This document shows positions 63,958 through 64,000 of a stretch of DNA of 64,000 nucleotides, one piece after another. Under the pieces are notes generated by a model. It saw nothing but the letters and a program-made list of their open reading frames with translations, was not told the DNA's origin and did no database searches. A program made the position numbers and the translations under genes. The stretch comes from Gymnorhina tibicen (taxonomy: Eukaryota > Chordata > Aves > Passeriformes > Artamidae). The DNA lies in the NCBI GenBank assembly GCA_013399875.1, contig VXAZ01000373.1:823564-887563 (forward strand). The letters are read 5' to 3'. The first letter of the stretch is position 1, and each line of letters starts with the position of its first letter.

Positions 63958-64000
63958 ATGTTGCCACTGAAACTGAATCCCACTCCTAAATTCTTTCTCT

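Larger units (their letters stand above)
54124..64000 (-). other. GMDS: GMDS intron 5' of the exon (partial), unique AT-rich DNA
   Basis: No coding similarity, RNA gene or CR1 copy was recognised in this roughly 9.9-kb stretch. It holds A/T homopolymers, a relaxed G-rich stretch at 60352-60388 (runs of G3, G4, G3 and G5), a perfect 12-bp tandem duplication at 62603-62626, and a cluster of AATATTCCT-type repeats at 63899-63957. The preceding GMDS exon (the part ending NHESPRR) was looked for on the minus strand and not found, so this is read as incomplete intron. Open frames here, including a 160-codon one at 62574-63056 on the minus strand, resemble no known protein and lack support. Assignment to GMDS is inference from the adjoining exon. 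Confidence 0.75.

Noticed and set aside
1..64000. CRISPR arrays, bacterial operons or retrovirus-like elements
   Set aside because: No regularly spaced direct repeats, no ribosome-binding-site-led gene runs, and no gag, pol or env-like frames or paired LTRs were recognised. The gene content and CR1 copies indicate vertebrate intron.

Overview
The window looks like vertebrate nuclear DNA, most likely from a bird. It is AT-rich and CpG-poor, with no operons or dense coding. It carries five fragments of CR1 LINEs, the dominant avian retrotransposon, including one with the family's 3' end and its terminal ATTCTGTG-type tail. I cannot name the species.

Only one protein-coding segment can be supported: a 128-bp exon on the minus strand at 53996-54123. 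It encodes an internal, C-terminal-half piece of GDP-mannose 4,6-dehydratase (GMDS), the cytosolic enzyme that starts de novo GDP-fucose synthesis. Its acceptor, pyrimidine tract, plausible branch point and donor are all visible. I looked for the neighbouring GMDS exons and found none. The rest of the window is therefore read as two partial GMDS introns: 54124-64000 lies 5' of the exon and 1-53995 lies 3' of it in gene orientation. GMDS is a very long gene with large introns in other vertebrates, so one exon in 64 kb is expected.

Layout. 1-7.4 kb: unique AT-rich intron with a strong minus-strand G-quadruplex motif near 0.5 kb. 7.4-16.4 kb: three CR1 fragments, a two-base assembly gap flanked by two near-identical 85-bp copies, AT palindromes, and a stop-poor stretch near 16 kb. 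16.4-36.4 kb: unique intron with microsatellites and a few stretches that look like conserved non-coding DNA. 36.4-37.2 kb: a GC- and pyrimidine-richer block. 37.2-50.5 kb: unique intron with simple repeats and a Z-DNA-prone alternating tract. 50.5-52.5 kb: two same-strand CR1 pieces that are nearly consecutive parts of the consensus, separated by about 1.45 kb; this may be one split element. 54.0 kb: the GMDS exon. 54.1-64 kb: unique intron.

No RNA gene, CRISPR array, retrovirus-like element, complete mobile element or second gene could be supported. Most of the open reading frames over 60 codons are chance frames in intron; one is the decayed CR1 reading frame. I found no clear evidence of a novel biological system. 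The items most worth checking are the gap-flanking duplication, the possible split CR1, the G-quadruplex motif, the exon-like segment at 50327-50400, and candidate conserved non-coding stretches. The last are of interest because GMDS lies beside the FOXC1/FOXF2/FOXQ1 cluster in other vertebrates.
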